Of a stretch of DNA of 64,000 nt, positions 44,557 to 57,180 are shown piece after piece. The stretch lies in the NCBI GenBank assembly GCA_002803225.1, contig NXFV01000321.1:1-64000 (forward strand), in the 5' to 3' direction. The DNA is from Gamarada debralockiae (Eukaryota > Ascomycota > Leotiomycetes > Helotiales > Hyphodiscaceae). Below the pieces are notes generated by a model that had not been told where the DNA came from, ran no database searches, and saw only the letters and a program-made list of their open reading frames with translations. Each line of letters begins with the position of its first letter. Positions within the stretch are counted from its first letter, which is position 1. The translations under genes were made by a program, and so were the position numbers.

Positions 44557-45263
44557 TAGCATTTGGGGATGTCAAATAAATAAATGCATTTTGTTGGAGT
44601 GATGGTTGTTTTGGTGCTACTTCATTTAGGGGGTTCATTTGCATGGTCTAGAGGTGTGAATTTAACAGTCATCGAAATAACAGGAAGTCACATAACACAA
44701 TATGTCTCTCTTACTCTATAAATTGTGTCCTCGAAATTTCTTACCATCAGCTTCCTGACACATGATTTAAAGTGAGCGATGGCCTTAATCGCCTCCCGCA
44801 CTTCTCTCTCTATCCCCTTTTTTCGTTTGAACTAATTGGGAAAGGGAAAGTGCTGACGAATATTCCGCACTCCAACAAAGCAACAACACCTATTTCCCAT
44901 ACAAAATTTCCCACCAGATAATTGATCGACGAGAGATAGTGGGCATCTAGGGTTTGATAAAATGAGTGATGCACGTGAGTTAGGAGCAAGTCGTTGATGC
45001 CGTGGATTTGAGGCAGTGATATGCGTATGGAAGTTCGTCGGCGTTGATCGACCGGGGGGTCTTTGCTCTCGATGACGAGAAGACACAACTTTTTCGAGCA
45101 CGCTTCGCTTCTAATCAACGATTCTTTTTCTTGCATTTCCCTGACTCTTGCATACACGTTTCCAGCCTCGGGGCTTTATTGGAGCTGAGATAGACGCACC
45201 TTTAATCTCTCTGTAGGGGAGAATTCTATATAAAAGAAATTGCATCACAGACAAGTCGAAGTT
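44557..45263. promoter_or_regulatory. Intergenic, with TATA-like box close to the Lon start
   Basis: No gene seen. TATATAAAAG at 45227-45236 lies only 27 nt before the ATG used for Lon. If it is a working TATA box, the mRNA leader is very short. Confidence 0.4.
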
Positions 45264-48200
45264 ATGCTCTACGGCCAAAACCTGCCATGGCGGCTTGCGC
45301 TCCGAAATGTTACGAGAACTTCCATTAGATATAGCTCCAACACCACGAGTAGACTATACAGTACATCTCGACAACGGCACATCACAGCAACAGCTATATC
45401 TTCGTTACGACCCTTCCCATCTCCCGCCACCACTTCCGGAGCTTCGAAATTTTCCACCTCCCCTGCGCGGCGGAAAGAATCCCCGAAAGATCCCAAAGAC
45501 GCAATTGTGGAGGAGACTACAGATGATAATGCACAGAAGAAGCTTGACAAGTCGAGGGAAGGGAATGGCGAGGAAGGAATAGAAAGCAAGAGCAAAAACC
45601 CGGAGTCGCCCTCTCAAAGTGGCAATGCATCATCCAACGGCGCAATTGATGGACGAGGAAGCAGTGCTGCGTCAGGAGGAGCTGGGGATTCCGGTAGTGG
45701 GGACGGAGGCAAGAAGGGACGGAAACCAGCTATCGAGAAAGCGCTGCAGAAAGCTACCGTGCCGGACATCTACCCGCAGGTCATGGCTATTCCAATTGCC
45801 AAACGACCCCTGTTCCCAGGATTCTACAAAGCTGTTACTGTCCGAGATCCCCATGTCGTTGCTGCTATACAGGATATGATTAAGAGGGGACAACCATATA
45901 TTGGGGCGTTTTTGTTTAAGGATGAGAACGCGGATCAGGATACGATTGAGAGTATGGAAGATGTGCATGATGTTGGTGTGTTTGCGCAGATCACAAGTGC
46001 TTTCCCTGTCCATGGGGATGAAGGCGCGTTGACTGCGGTTCTTTACCCGCATCGGAGGATCAAGATGTCAGGTCTTATTCCACCGGATCAGAGCAGAACG
46101 ACCGAGGTGAAGAAGGACGCATCTACACCTGATCCGAATGCAGTTCCAGAGGCCATTCCCGCGAAGCCTATGAAGGAGGAGCCGGTACAAGAGAAGAAGG
46201 GCGATGTTGTGGCAAGCTTTGAAGAAGGCGCGGTGCAACAGAAGAACACCGATACTCCATCTCCCTACGAACCAACATCATTCTTGCGGAAATACCCTGT
46301 CAGTCTCGTCAAGGTGGAGAATTTGGTGGAAGAAGCGCATGATCCGAAGAGTCCTATCATCCGAGCAGTCACAAACGAGATCGTCAACGTTTTCAAGGAG
46401 GTTGCAAACTTAAATAGTCTCTTCCGGGATCAAATATCTACCTTTTCAATGAGCCAGTCAGCTGGAAATGTCATGCAAGAGCCCGCGAAGCTTGCCGATT
46501 TTGCTGCGGCGGTCTCGGCTGGTGAGGTATCGGAGCTTCAGGATGTTCTCGAGACATTGAATGTTGAAGAGAGACTGCAAAAAGCTTTGGTGGTCCTAAA
46601 AAAGGAGCTCATGAATGCCCAATTACAGTCCAAGATTTCCAAGGATGTTGAGAGCAAGATTCAGAAGCGACAACGGGAGTACTGGTTGATGGAACAAATG
46701 AAGGGTATCCGACGAGAACTTGGTATCGAATCCGATGGCAAGGATAAGCTTGTTGAGAAGTTCAAGGAAAAGGCATCGAAGCTTGCGATGCCAGATGCTG
46801 TCCTGAAGGTCTTCGATGAGGAAATCAACAAGCTCGCCCATTTGGAACCGGCAGCGTCGGAATTCAACGTCACGAGAAATTACCTTGACTGGTTGACTCA
46901 AATTCCATGGGGCCAACGGAGTGCCGAAAACTTTGGTATCAAGAACGCGATGACGGTCCTTGATGAAGATCACCACGGGTTGAAGGACGTGAAGGATCGC
47001 ATTCTTGAGTTCATCGCAGTCGGAAAACTACGAGGAACCGTGGAAGGCAAGATCTTGTGCTTCGTTGGACCACCTGGTGTTGGTAAAACAAGTATTGGCA
47101 AAAGTATTGCCAGAGCCCTCAACCGTCAATACTACAGATTTAGTGTTGGAGGTCTCACGGATGTTGCGGAAATCAAGGGCCACCGAAGAACGTACGTCGG
47201 TGCGTTGCCAGGACGAATCATTCAAGCACTGAAGAAGTGTCAAACTGAGAATCCATTGATATTAATTGATGAGATTGATAAAGTTGGCAGAGGTCATCAA
47301 GGAGATCCAGCATCCGCTCTACTGGAATTGCTTGATCCCGAGCAGAACAACTCTTTCCTTGATCACTACCTCGATGTACCCGTTGATCTTTCCAAGGTCC
47401 TCTTTGTTTGCACAGCCAATATGACCGATACCATTCCTCGACCACTCCTTGATCGAATGGAATTGATCGAGCTCTCTGGTTACGTGGCCGACGAGAAGAT
47501 GGCTATCGCTGAACGGTATCTCGGACCAGCGGCGAAGGAATTGGCTGGTTTGAAGGAGGTCGACGTCAATCTGAGCAAGGAAGCTATCGAAGAGCTGATC
47601 AAATCGTATTGTCGAGAGTCAGGTGTTCGAAATTTGAAGAAGCAGATCGAGAAGGTTTACCGCAAGTCAGCGCTGAAGATTGTTCAGGACCTTGGCGAGA
47701 GTGTTCTCCCTGAGGAAGAAGCTCTGACGGACGAGGGTAAGGCGGCTTTAGAGGAATCGAAGAAGGATGACTCGGATGTTAAGGAAACGTCAGACAATAT
47801 CGAGAATGAGACTACACCAGTACCACGAGTTAGCCTTAAGGTTCCGGACACGGTTCACGTTACCATCGACAAGGACAACTTGAAAGACTATGTCGGTCCT
47901 CCAGTATTCACTTCCGATCGCTTGTACGACACAACTCCGCCAGGAGTTGCAATGGGTCTTGCTTGGACGCAGATGGGCGGTGCTGCTTTGTATGTCGAGT
48001 CGATTCTGGAAAGTGCTTTGACGCCTTCGTCACGTCCAGGTTTAACGACGACCGGAAATCTGAGAGCTGTCATGAAGGAGTCGACTGCGATTGCCTACTC
48101 TTTTGCAAAGTCAGTGATGGCCAAGAGCTTCCCCCAGAACCACTTCTTCGACAAAGCGAAGCTGCATCTTCATTGCCCTGAGGGAGCTGTTCAGAAAGAC

Positions 48201-48628
48201 GGACCTTCTGCTGGCATCACAATGGCAACTTCATTGTTGTCATTGGCATTGAACAAGCCGCTTGACCCCACCATTGCAATGACTGGTGAGCTCACAGTCA
48301 CCGGAAAAGTCTTGAGAATTGGTGGCCTTCGAGAGAAGACTGTTGCGGCTCGACGTGCGGGATCAAAGATGATCATCTTCCCAGATGACAACATTTCGGA
48401 CTGGTTGGAGCTCCCAGAAGTAAGTGAAATACGATCTACCACAAGTGATAGAAGAAGCTAACGTTATGACAGAATATTAAGGAAGGGATCGAAGGCCGTC
48501 CGGCAAAATGGTACTCCGATGTGTTTGACCTTGTCTTCCCCGACCTAGACAAGGAGCAAGCCAACAACCAGTGGAAAGAACAGCTCTCAAAAAAGAAAGA
48601 CGATGAGCTCGAGAAAGACGACGATTGA
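45264..48628 (+). CDS. PIM1: Mitochondrial Lon protease, 1,103 aa
   Basis: Exons 45264-48419 and 48473-48628. The N-terminus MLYGQNLPWRLALRNVTRTS is a basic mitochondrial presequence. A Ser/Gly/Lys-rich linker leads to the Lon substrate-binding domain (VMAIPIAKRPLFPGFYKAV). The AAA+ module has Walker A GPPGVGKT at about 602-609, Walker B LILIDEIDK and the sensor region. The protease domain keeps the Ser-Lys pair: Ser982 in KDGPSAG and Lys1025 in GGLREK, 43 residues apart as in bacterial Lon. The small second exon supplies the C-terminus (NIKEGIEGRPAKWYSDVFDL). It degrades damaged matrix proteins with ATP. Length fits fungal Pim1 (about 1,100 aa). Confidence 0.95.
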
Positions 48629-50592
48629 ACAACTCACATTGTAGATACCTTGTACATCTCTGCATGCTGTCAATACTTGAATGGAGCATTGGTAGAACGG
48701 AAAGTGAGGGGAAGGATTAGGGGGGGCATTGCATCGGCGTTATTGGAGGGCTTGGAAATCAATTTTGATTGATTGACGAAAGGCAGCATCTCCTCTCCAC
48801 TGGCCCTACTACTGCATCTAGACAGAACAGACAGATCACGGGACAACCGTCGTCCACATTGTAAAATAAATACCTCCAGCACCAACTCCCATTGGTGTTC
48901 TCAATCCAGAACCAGCGAATGAGCTGTCTGACTTGACTCTCAGACGTATCTATCAAAATCAATTCCTCTGATTTGATACAGGCAGTGCAATTTTCAACCC
49001 AGCACGGAGACTACTGAGAGAGAGCCTGATCTAAGGTTGCTTGCAGGTAGTGTGGGGTGGTTTGCGACGAGGAGTTCATAGCAAATAGATTACAGGGCGT
49101 CTGGTGGTCGGAGAGGGTCGCCCAGGCGGGACGAGCCATACGGAGCCTTGTCATGCAGATGCATACTCGTATGCAGGTGAGTCGTATAGTGAGATGCAGC
49201 ACGCGTTACAGCTATGCTTCGAAGAATGCAGAAGATGTGATTTTTAAGCCGGAGGGGCTTCTAACTATGGAGAAGTGCATTGTATGGGGATATGTATGGG
49301 TTAGGGGGTTGCATACGTGGAGCGTTCACCATCCGTTGGTTGAAGAGGCAGCCTCACGTGGATACCCGAAGGGAGCTCGCCTGAACCATCTTGATGCCCG
49401 ACGTCCAACTTGCAGTAGGCTGAGGCATGTAGATTGATCTCATGGAGTCCTCGGCCTCAATATCGGAGTCAAATGAGAGTGATTGAGTACCTTACTTTGA
49501 CGCAATGTGGTTTCATGAAATTTTGCATCCCGCAGGAGGTAGTGGGATGGGGAGAGTTCTATCTCCTCTGGCTCAATGGGGCACTTCCTCACGAGGAGAA
49601 ACAAGGAAGGGCATCAGATCATAGTTCATAGAGTTCGTAAGTGCTTTTCGTAAATTGTGAGTTGTCAGCCGTTCTATTGATTACTCCGCACGTGAAGTGG
49701 TGAATCAATCCCGAGAAATTCCATGTGCTTTTTCTTCGCTCTCCGGTCAAGAACTCGAACAGCCACAGAGCAAGAGATTCGATTCTCCCAGGAGCAAAGA
49801 CGGACGAAGTAATAGGCCAATAAATGAAACCTAATTGACCGTTTTCCTACAAGATATGAAACGTATTTTCTATCCGAAGGCTCCTGCCGCAATGTCATCT
49901 GCGCCGGAACACCCTTCCTGAATAACGGGTGCTAAGAATTTCCCTTACTCGATCGCCCGCAACCCTCCCCTTCTATTGGCTTCTCCTCCACCAATCTATT
50001 GTAACAACACATACTTCAATCCAATCCATCGCAATCCTCCAAATAATCCCACCAAAACCCCACGGTCCATGACGGAAAATAGGGCAACCAACAAAATCAT
50101 GCCCGCATCGCGTCTGTTGCCTGCGAATGCGTTGTCCAAGGCTGCGCCTCCAGCCACCGCTACGACCAAACGGTCTCTGACCGCTTCTGCAACCTCATTT
50201 TCTTCTGCACTCTGCAATTCCACCGAATAGGATATTTGTCCTCCCTTAGCCTCTACAAAATATCCCAGACACCCTGAAGGCCACACATTACACGACCGCC
50301 TCATAAATAAACAAATGAATCTCCTCAATGCGCTGGAAATGCAATGATACGCCCCTACAAGAAGCAGAGAATGCCGTTGCTCTTGTATATCACGGATAGC
50401 TGCATGACACACGACTTCGGGTGTGCAGAGATCACCTCCAGCCTTCTGAGCTGCTGACGATCTCATACATCCTCTCCTTCTCCTCAGCAAGTGCTCGTGC
50501 TACAGTGTAGGTCCTCTCTCCCAACACTCAAGAAACTCTCAGCCGGCATCTGACGATCTATTTGACAGCTCTAGGGGTCATCCTGACAGACA
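48629..50592. other. 2-kb intergenic stretch, no gene seen
   Basis: Short frames only on both strands, without domains. Presumably Lon terminator and the promoter of the kinase-like gene. Confidence 0.5.
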
Positions 50593-52818
50593 ATGGCACA
50601 AACGGAGAAAGCTCATGAGAGGACGGCCTCTACTGATCAAAGGACATCCTGGTCATGGAGGAAGATATTTGGGAGGGACGATAGCAATGCTACGCCCCAA
50701 GCCCCTTTACCGGAAGAGGACCCCCAGAGGCCGGGGCTTGCTCGCAGACTCTCGAGGAAAGTCGTGCCTGGTCTACCGCGTCCGGGGACCTTCAAAAGAC
50801 AACAATCAGAGCTTCGAGATCGGTTAGAACCTATCAAGACGAATCACGACGAACGGCGGACACTGTCCGTAGATCGACGACGAGCTGTGCCCGACCGAGA
50901 CGCCTCTCCTGCGGTGGCGGGACCACCGAGATTAAGCGCGCCCGAACTATTAGAAACGACAGAAACCATCGATAGCGTAATACGTCCTTCGAGGGCACCA
51001 ACGGCAACCACACAAGAGGATGAGAACCAGGGGTTCGTGGAAGTTTTGAAGGACCCATCAAATATCGACACACAATCGATCTCTACGGAGGGATTCGACG
51101 AGATGATACTTGAGGAGCTGGAGAGACGCTGGATCTTGAATCTGAGCATGCACTTTAGGGACAAGTCGAGGAGAGAGAAGTTTTTTGTGACATATGCGGA
51201 AACACCAACCCATTGGCGGCGAGTTACGATTTCCCTGGATTACAGGAATGCCCCGAAAGGCTCGTTGGAGGAGGAGCTGCAGAAGACTCGATTTCAACGG
51301 GACAAGAGTGCGCGGATCTATGAGGCTATTCGAGAGTCACTCCCAGACATTCAATTCTACGACACAGTCACAAATTTGAAGTTGCAGACCGAGAATGAGA
51401 GGCTCCACGTGCACGTGGTAGAAGATCTCTCCGAAATCATATCATATCCTCCAGTCAGAGCCATCAGTCACCTCAATTGTCGAAGAGTTCGCGAAGAGGA
51501 GCTTGTGTTTGATTCCCATCTCTCTGGCTTCGTCTACAAAGTCCTCGTCGACGGGCAGGTATTTATCAAGAAGGAAATCCCTGGACCAGACACTGTCGAC
51601 GAATTTTTGTACGAGATCAACGCACTCCACCAGCTTTCTGGATCTCGTAGTGTCATTCAGTTTGGTGGTGTTGTACTCGACAACAAGGGCGAACATGTGA
51701 AAGGGCTTCTCATCAGCTTCGCTGAGCAAGGCGCATTGATCGATGTCATTTATGATGGAGAAGGCCACATTTCGTGGATACGACGCGAGCGATGGGCCAA
51801 ACAGATAGTCCAAGGACTTTCCGAAATCCACGAGGCTGGTTTCGTCCAAGGCGATTTTACTCTGTCCAATATCGTTATTGACGGTGACGACAACGCAAAG
51901 ATCATCGATATCAATCGAAGAGGATGTCCCGTTGGTTGGGAACCCCCAGAAGTGGCCGCGCTCATTGAAAGCAACCAGAGGATCTCGATGTATATCGGAG
52001 TCAAATCCGATCTGTTCCAGTTGGGTATGGTTTTATACGCTCTAGCCACGCAACATGATGAACCGGAAACACAGCGACCCTTGAGCCTGGACTCCTTTCC
52101 AGCAGAAATTCCGGACTACTTCTTGGATCTCTGCCGTCGGTGCCTGGATGGTGACCCACGACGACGATCACAGGCCCAAGTTTTGCTTACCCTGTTTCCC
52201 GAGATTGAGGAGAACTATCAGCCTTACCAGGCTCCAGTACCAATTGTGGTAGATGCCATCCACCTCGATGAGGACCCATTCTCAAATAATAGGCCCCACT
52301 TGTCTCCTGCTGGGATGCTCAGCCCTATGCTCAGCCCAGGATCAAGGTCTCCCGGATCTGGAATGCGCAACTATGCATCGACGGACATGACAGAAGAATC
52401 TGATTATTTCCCCAGGAGAGGGCGATCTCCACCCGCACCCAAGAGAAGGCTTCCATCAGATATTCCATTGCCAGATTCTAGTTCAGGATCGGATTACATA
52501 GATAGCCCGACTCGAAATACCCCAGCCGAGAACGAGGTGATTGTACCAACAGTGGCCTCCAAGGACGAGCATCATCAGCATACAGAAGATATGGAATCAC
52601 AGTCCATTACCGCTTCACCAGAGTCGCGAGTCACAGCAGCGGCCGAAGCACCCCTTGCATCATTCCCAGCAGATTTAGCAGGCGTTGGTAGCGCATATAC
52701 TACTACTCATTTCGAGTTTCCCAAGGGGAGTTTAGATGACGAATTCACGACAGAAACGACGCATCACGACAGATTCGTTCCGGATAATTCTATTTCTTGT
52801 GATTTAGCAGGTGGATGA
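50593..52818 (+). CDS. Atypical protein-kinase-like protein, 741 aa
   Basis: Single long exon from MAQTEKAHERTASTDQRTSW. Residues 1-170 are disordered and basic/Ser/Pro-rich. A helical conserved part follows (ILEELERRWILNLSMHFRDK, about 173-200). The kinase fold spans about 300-545. It has a possible ATP-binding Lys in VFIKKEI (about 323), a Glu in the next helix (FLYEINAL), a catalytic loop FVQGDFTLSNIV (about 416-427) and a metal-binding segment IIDIN (about 435-439). The usual HRD reads QGD and DFG reads DIN, so the Arg of HRD and the Gly of DFG are missing while both Asp and the loop Asn remain. Activity is therefore uncertain. The C-terminal 170 residues are disordered. No partner or pathway can be read. 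Confidence 0.8.
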   Translation: MAQTEKAHERTASTDQRTSWSWRKIFGRDDSNATPQAPLPEEDPQRPGLARRLSRKVVPGLPRPGTFKRQQSELRDRLEPIKTNHDERRTLSVDRRRAVPDRDASPAVAGPPRLSAPELLETTETIDSVIRPSRAPTATTQEDENQGFVEVLKDPSNIDTQSISTEGFDEMILEELERRWILNLSMHFRDKSRREKFFVTYAETPTHWRRVTISLDYRNAPKGSLEEELQKTRFQRDKSARIYEAIRESLPDIQFYDTVTNLKLQTENERLHVHVVEDLSEIISYPPVRAISHLNCRRVREEELVFDSHLSGFVYKVLVDGQVFIKKEIPGPDTVDEFLYEINALHQLSGSRSVIQFGGVVLDNKGEHVKGLLISFAEQGALIDVIYDGEGHISWIRRERWAKQIVQGLSEIHEAGFVQGDFTLSNIVIDGDDNAKIIDINRRGCPVGWEPPEVAALIESNQRISMYIGVKSDLFQLGMVLYALATQHDEPETQRPLSLDSFPAEIPDYFLDLCRRCLDGDPRRRSQAQVLLTLFPEIEENYQPYQAPVPIVVDAIHLDEDPFSNNRPHLSPAGMLSPMLSPGSRSPGSGMRNYASTDMTEESDYFPRRGRSPPAPKRRLPSDIPLPDSSSGSDYIDSPTRNTPAENEVIVPTVASKDEHHQHTEDMESQSITASPESRVTAAAEAPLASFPADLAGVGSAYTTTHFEFPKGSLDDEFTTETTHHDRFVPDNSISCDLAGG

Positions 52819-53624
52819 GCGGTTTCTCTCTTGCATAGTTTTTCAGCGCGGATTTAATATAAGGGCGGTCGGGCTTTGCTTGGCGACAGGATTGGCCACC
52901 GCAGGAAGGACTGTTGGATTATCTATTCATATCTCATCAGGCAGACATGCCACAGTGTACAAGTACCTAACCACAAAACATCATGGGATGATAACTTGAG
53001 TGGTTTCTCCTCACACGTGATCAATATTTAAAGAGTTCTTATTCCTACATCGGAAGAACGTCGGAACGGGAAAGATCTGGTGGATCATGCCTGCATCGGA
53101 ACTCGCCTTGAAGCCCTGGACATGTGCCCGCCTGCAACCTCTACTCAGCAACTCGCCCATGAAGCTCATCAATGTGGTGGACGAAATTTCGGGCCCACTC
53201 TGGGGCCAATGCCAGTCCAAAGCCGTGCCGTCCGGCCTCCGCGGCCCTATGATAAGAAAAGAGCTTGCGATTGGGATATCATGGTCTGATAGGCGATCGG
53301 TGAGTCGGCTATCGAAGCTGCAGGCGGGGTCTACCGCGAAAGTTCTGGCGGAGCCAGCCTGTATCGCGAGAGAGCTCTGATCTTTTCCGCTGTGCTGAAG
53401 GTCAAGTCTGCTGGTTCCAGATGTTAGGTAGATCTTGGGCCGAGATTGATGATAAGTATATAATTAAGTACCTTTCCATCTCGTTCAGCTGTTTCTATCC
53501 ATCAGCACTATTCAATTGCCTGTCAGCACTACTCGACTGTCTTCTTTAGACGAGCAGCTAATAGGTTCCACCCTACCCTCAAAAGTGCAACTTCAACATC
53601 GAATTTTTGAAACCCAGAAACGAG
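52819..53624. other. Intergenic, promoter of the purine permease
   Basis: No gene seen. Pyrimidine-rich sequence before the ATG at 53625 is normal for a fungal leader. Confidence 0.4.
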
Positions 53625-55542
53625 ATGTCTGTCACCATTGATAACGGTCCCCAAGATGCGCCCGATCGTATCGGGCCTGAGTTCTCGCCCAAGAGGAGCT
53701 TCGGAGAGCATTTGCAGCATATTTTCAAGGCCTTCACAACCAAGCAAGGTCTTATAGGTACCTACGATTATGGTGTGTACAATCAATCGTGGAGCGAGGA
53801 TGAAGCATTGAGTCTTGACTGACGGGCATAGCTTTCCTCTTCAAGCCCAATTTGCCATTCTTGAAGAAGTCCAAGAGACGGGCTCCTTTCTTTGGCCTCC
53901 AGGACCGCATGCCAGTGGTCCTCGCTCTTCTCCTGGGATTTCAACACGCTCTTGCTATGTTGGCAGGAATCAGTAAGTACTATATGGAGCAATCCATGAA
54001 GTAATGCTGACTCCGAGATTTTCAGTCACTCCTCCAATCATTATTGCTAGCAGCGCCAATTTCGATGCCACAATCACCCAATATCTCGTCTCGACTTCCT
54101 TGATTGTCTGCGGTATCTTGTCTGCTGTGCAGATCACGAGATTTCACATCTATAAAACTCCCTACTATGTTGGTACTGGTTTGATCTCTGTGGTTGGAAC
54201 TTCTTTCGCCATCATCCCAGTCGCTACCAAAGGTCTTGCTCAGATGTACGAGAATGGCATGTGCCCTTCAGCTGCTGATGGGACGCCTCTCCCGTGCCCC
54301 AAAGGATACGGAGCTATTCTTGGCACGGCCTCTCTCTGCGCTCTTCTCGAAATCGGGCTCTCGTTCATGACTCCCAAGGTCTTGAAGAAGCTCTTCCCAC
54401 CCATTGTCACTGGTCCTACGGTTATGCTCATCGGTGTATCCCTCATTCAAACTGGACTTGAGGGCTGGGCTGGTGGAAGCGGATCTTGCATGAGCAGACC
54501 TACGACTGGCGATTACATGCTCTGCCCTTCGAACGCCGCTCCTCACCCACTTCCTTGGGGATCAGCTGAGTTCATCGGTCTTGGCTTTTCTGTTTTTGTC
54601 ACTATCATTCTCTGCGAGCGCTTCGGTTCTCCTATCATGAAGTCTCTCTCCGTGGTTTGCGGTCTCTTGACCGGTTGCATCATCGCTGCGGCCTGCGGTT
54701 ACTTCGACAAGTCCGGCATCGACGCTGCGCCAGCAGCCTCCTTCATCTGGGTCCACACTTTCCCGCTCTCCGTCTACGGCCCCTTGATCTTGCCCATGCT
54801 AGCCATATACTTGATCTTGATGATGGAGGCTATTGGTGATATCACCGCAACCTGCGATGTATCTCGTCTCCAAGTCGACGGAAAGCTCTTCGATTCTCGA
54901 ATTCAAGGTGGAGTCCTTGCGGATGGACTTAACGGAATGCTTGCTGGACTCTGCACTATCACTCCCATGTCGACATTTGCTCAGAACAATGGAGTTATTG
55001 CTTTGACACGCTGTGCTAACCGCAAGGCTGGATACGCTGCTTGCTTCTTCTTGATCATCATGGGCGTCTTCTCCAAGTTCGCAGCGGCGCTGACTGCAAT
55101 CCCTGACTCGGTTCTTGGTGGCATGACAACTTTCTTGTTTGCCTCGGTCGCAGTGTCTGGTCTCCGTATTGTTGCTACCTTGCCTTTCAATCGCCGCACT
55201 CGATTCATCCTTACCGCCTCGCTCTCTTTGGGATATGGAGCTACTTTGGTTCCAACTTGGTTTAGCTATGTCTTTACGTATACCGGAAACAATAAGGCTA
55301 AGGCCGGCTTCTTCGACGCGATCGTGTTGGTCCTCGAGACGGGCTTTGCTGTCACTGCCTTCATAGCTGTGATTTTGAACTTGGCGCTGCCAGAAGAAGA
55401 TGAGGCTGAGGAGACGGAGAGCTTGGCTGGAGATGAGGAGCCTGAGGATGTTGAGACTGAAGCGTATAACAAGAAGGTCGCTGACGCGGAGACTTCCGCT
55501 GTTGGGGCTGGGAATGAGAGTATTGATGAGACAAAGGTGTAA
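53625..55542 (+). CDS. Uric acid/xanthine permease (NAT/NCS2 family), 601 aa
   Basis: Exons 53625-53772, 53832-53972 and 54026-55542. The cytosolic N-terminus (MSVTIDNGPQDAPDRIGPEF) is followed by about 14 membrane segments. Family marks are all present: the Gln-His pair of the first segment in LLGFQHALAMLAG (about residue 86), the Glu of segment 8 in MMEAIGDITATCDVSR, and the NAT signature AQNNGVIALTRCANRKAG (about 415-432). In Aspergillus UapA/UapC these residues bind purine and set specificity for urate and xanthine. The protein is a proton symporter of the plasma membrane. The acidic C-terminus (EEDEAEETESLAGDEEPED) is like the tail needed for endocytosis in UapA. UapA and UapC types cannot be told apart here. 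Confidence 0.92.
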
Positions 55543-56654
55543 ATTCAAAAAGGGGGGTGGTTTGTTTTTGAGACGTTGGATGATACCAGGACGTTCTTGG
55601 TAGTCTTGTATATTGTGTATATCATTCAGAAAAGGGGAGCAGCATCATTAAGACTTTTAATTTTTTTGAAAAAGAAAAGAATTTCCTGAGTGACGAATTC
55701 ATTGTAATGTCAGGAGTCGCTACGTTTCCTCGACTTCAAGGAAATGGAAACCAACTAGCGCTTCCGTTTACCTGGCTCTCATTTCCGAGTTATCAAAGCG
55801 AACTGAGAGTTTGTTGATTCGAGATGTCGGAGTTCTTCGTCAGGAAGGAGTGACAAAGCTGAAGCAAGGCTGTGGTACCGCAAATCTCGCTTGTTGATTT
55901 TCCAAAGTCAACCTTAACAACGCACCTCGAACCTAGGATAGCCATTGCAGGATATGTAGGACAGTAACTGAGGAAGCATCCAACTGGTCTGCCCTCAGCG
56001 TGTGGCAAGTAATGAAAGTCTGGTCAATGGAAATACTTTTACTAATGCTGCGAACAGACGTCTGATTCTCCACGAGAACGCGAGCACACGGCCCACTTAC
56101 CTATATAACATCAACAAGTTGTTGTGACGCTGAACGATCAATGCGCCTCAAATAATTGCGACGGGCTCTGTGGTTGATTGCGAATTAGACGGACGCGAAG
56201 CTACAAAAGGACGATGCTCAAGAGCAGGACTGAGGCAGACGATCTCCGGACATTGAAGCCGACCATTTCGATATAGGAGGACATACAGTATTAGAGGGAT
56301 ATCTCGAGACATCCAAGCGATTCATAAGACAAGTCCGCGATTCCGACCGCATCCAACAAGGTCTTCCACAATTCAACATGCTAGATCACTATGCCGACAC
56401 CAATTTCTGACACTAGGTAGGAAAAATGTCGAACGAAAATGGAACGCTGGTTGGAGTTTACGCCAAGCTCTGAAGAATCTGGATTTATCTACAGCTGGAT
56501 ACAGACACTACAGTATCGGTCTCCGTAGACCATTGGCTAGCATTCAGAGGACGGGGCAGAGGGAAGTCACGCAGCTCCTGCGTATCGTATCTGCGATCAT
56601 GCCACTACAACACCATCAGCTCCGAATACCGGTGCACAAAGATATACAGTCAAC
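55543..56654. other. Intergenic, no gene seen
   Basis: Short frames without domains on both strands between the permease and the zinc-finger remnant. Confidence 0.45.
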
Positions 56655-57180
56655 AAGACTTGTACGTTCTGCAATAAGTGTGGTTGTGATGTCCCCAGAC
56701 GGGTGCATACATATGCATTCTGCAGAAAGAGGTTTGCAAAGTAGGGCGAGTCTTGTCAGACGTAATGCGTCACACGAATACGCTCAACATCCAGAACATA
56801 AACATCACACAAGGTGTGGCTTTACTATTGTCGAAGGCCAGGAAAATATCTGTGGGTATTGCAAGAAGACATTTCCAAATGAAACCCATCTCGCCAGGCA
56901 CAATGAACTCCACAGATGCTCCGAAGACCCCGATCATAACATCACAACATGAGTGGCTGTGATGCGTTCAGAGGCAAGCCGAGAATCTGCAAGTTCTGGA
57001 AACTCAAATTTGTCAGAGCATATTCCCTCAGAAGGCACAATGAGCAACATATTTGCGTCAAGCCTCTCAACAAAAAATTGCCAGGCTTATGTTTCCCGCA
57101 AAGCTGTAAAGAAAATACGTTGCAAGTATTGCCGTCGACTTTTTGCAAAACCGTCAAGCCTTCAAAGACACATAAGCATC
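56655..57180 (+). pseudogene. Decayed C2H2 zinc-finger array
   Basis: Three finger-like units lie in a row but not in one frame. At 56845-56920, ICGYCKKTFPNETHLARHNE plus LH fits C-x2-C-x12-H-x3-H exactly. At 56983-57053, RICKFWKLKFVRAYSLRRHN has the same spacing, but the second Cys is Trp (TGG). At 57110-57172, RCKYCRRLFAKPSSLQRHIS keeps both Cys and one His but has Thr where the last His should be. An upstream piece (TCTFCNKC, FCRKRFAK then a stop) may be one more. Frameshifts and loss of zinc ligands mean the array is dead, or at best that only single fingers survive. Related fingers suggest one former multi-finger gene. Confidence 0.55.
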
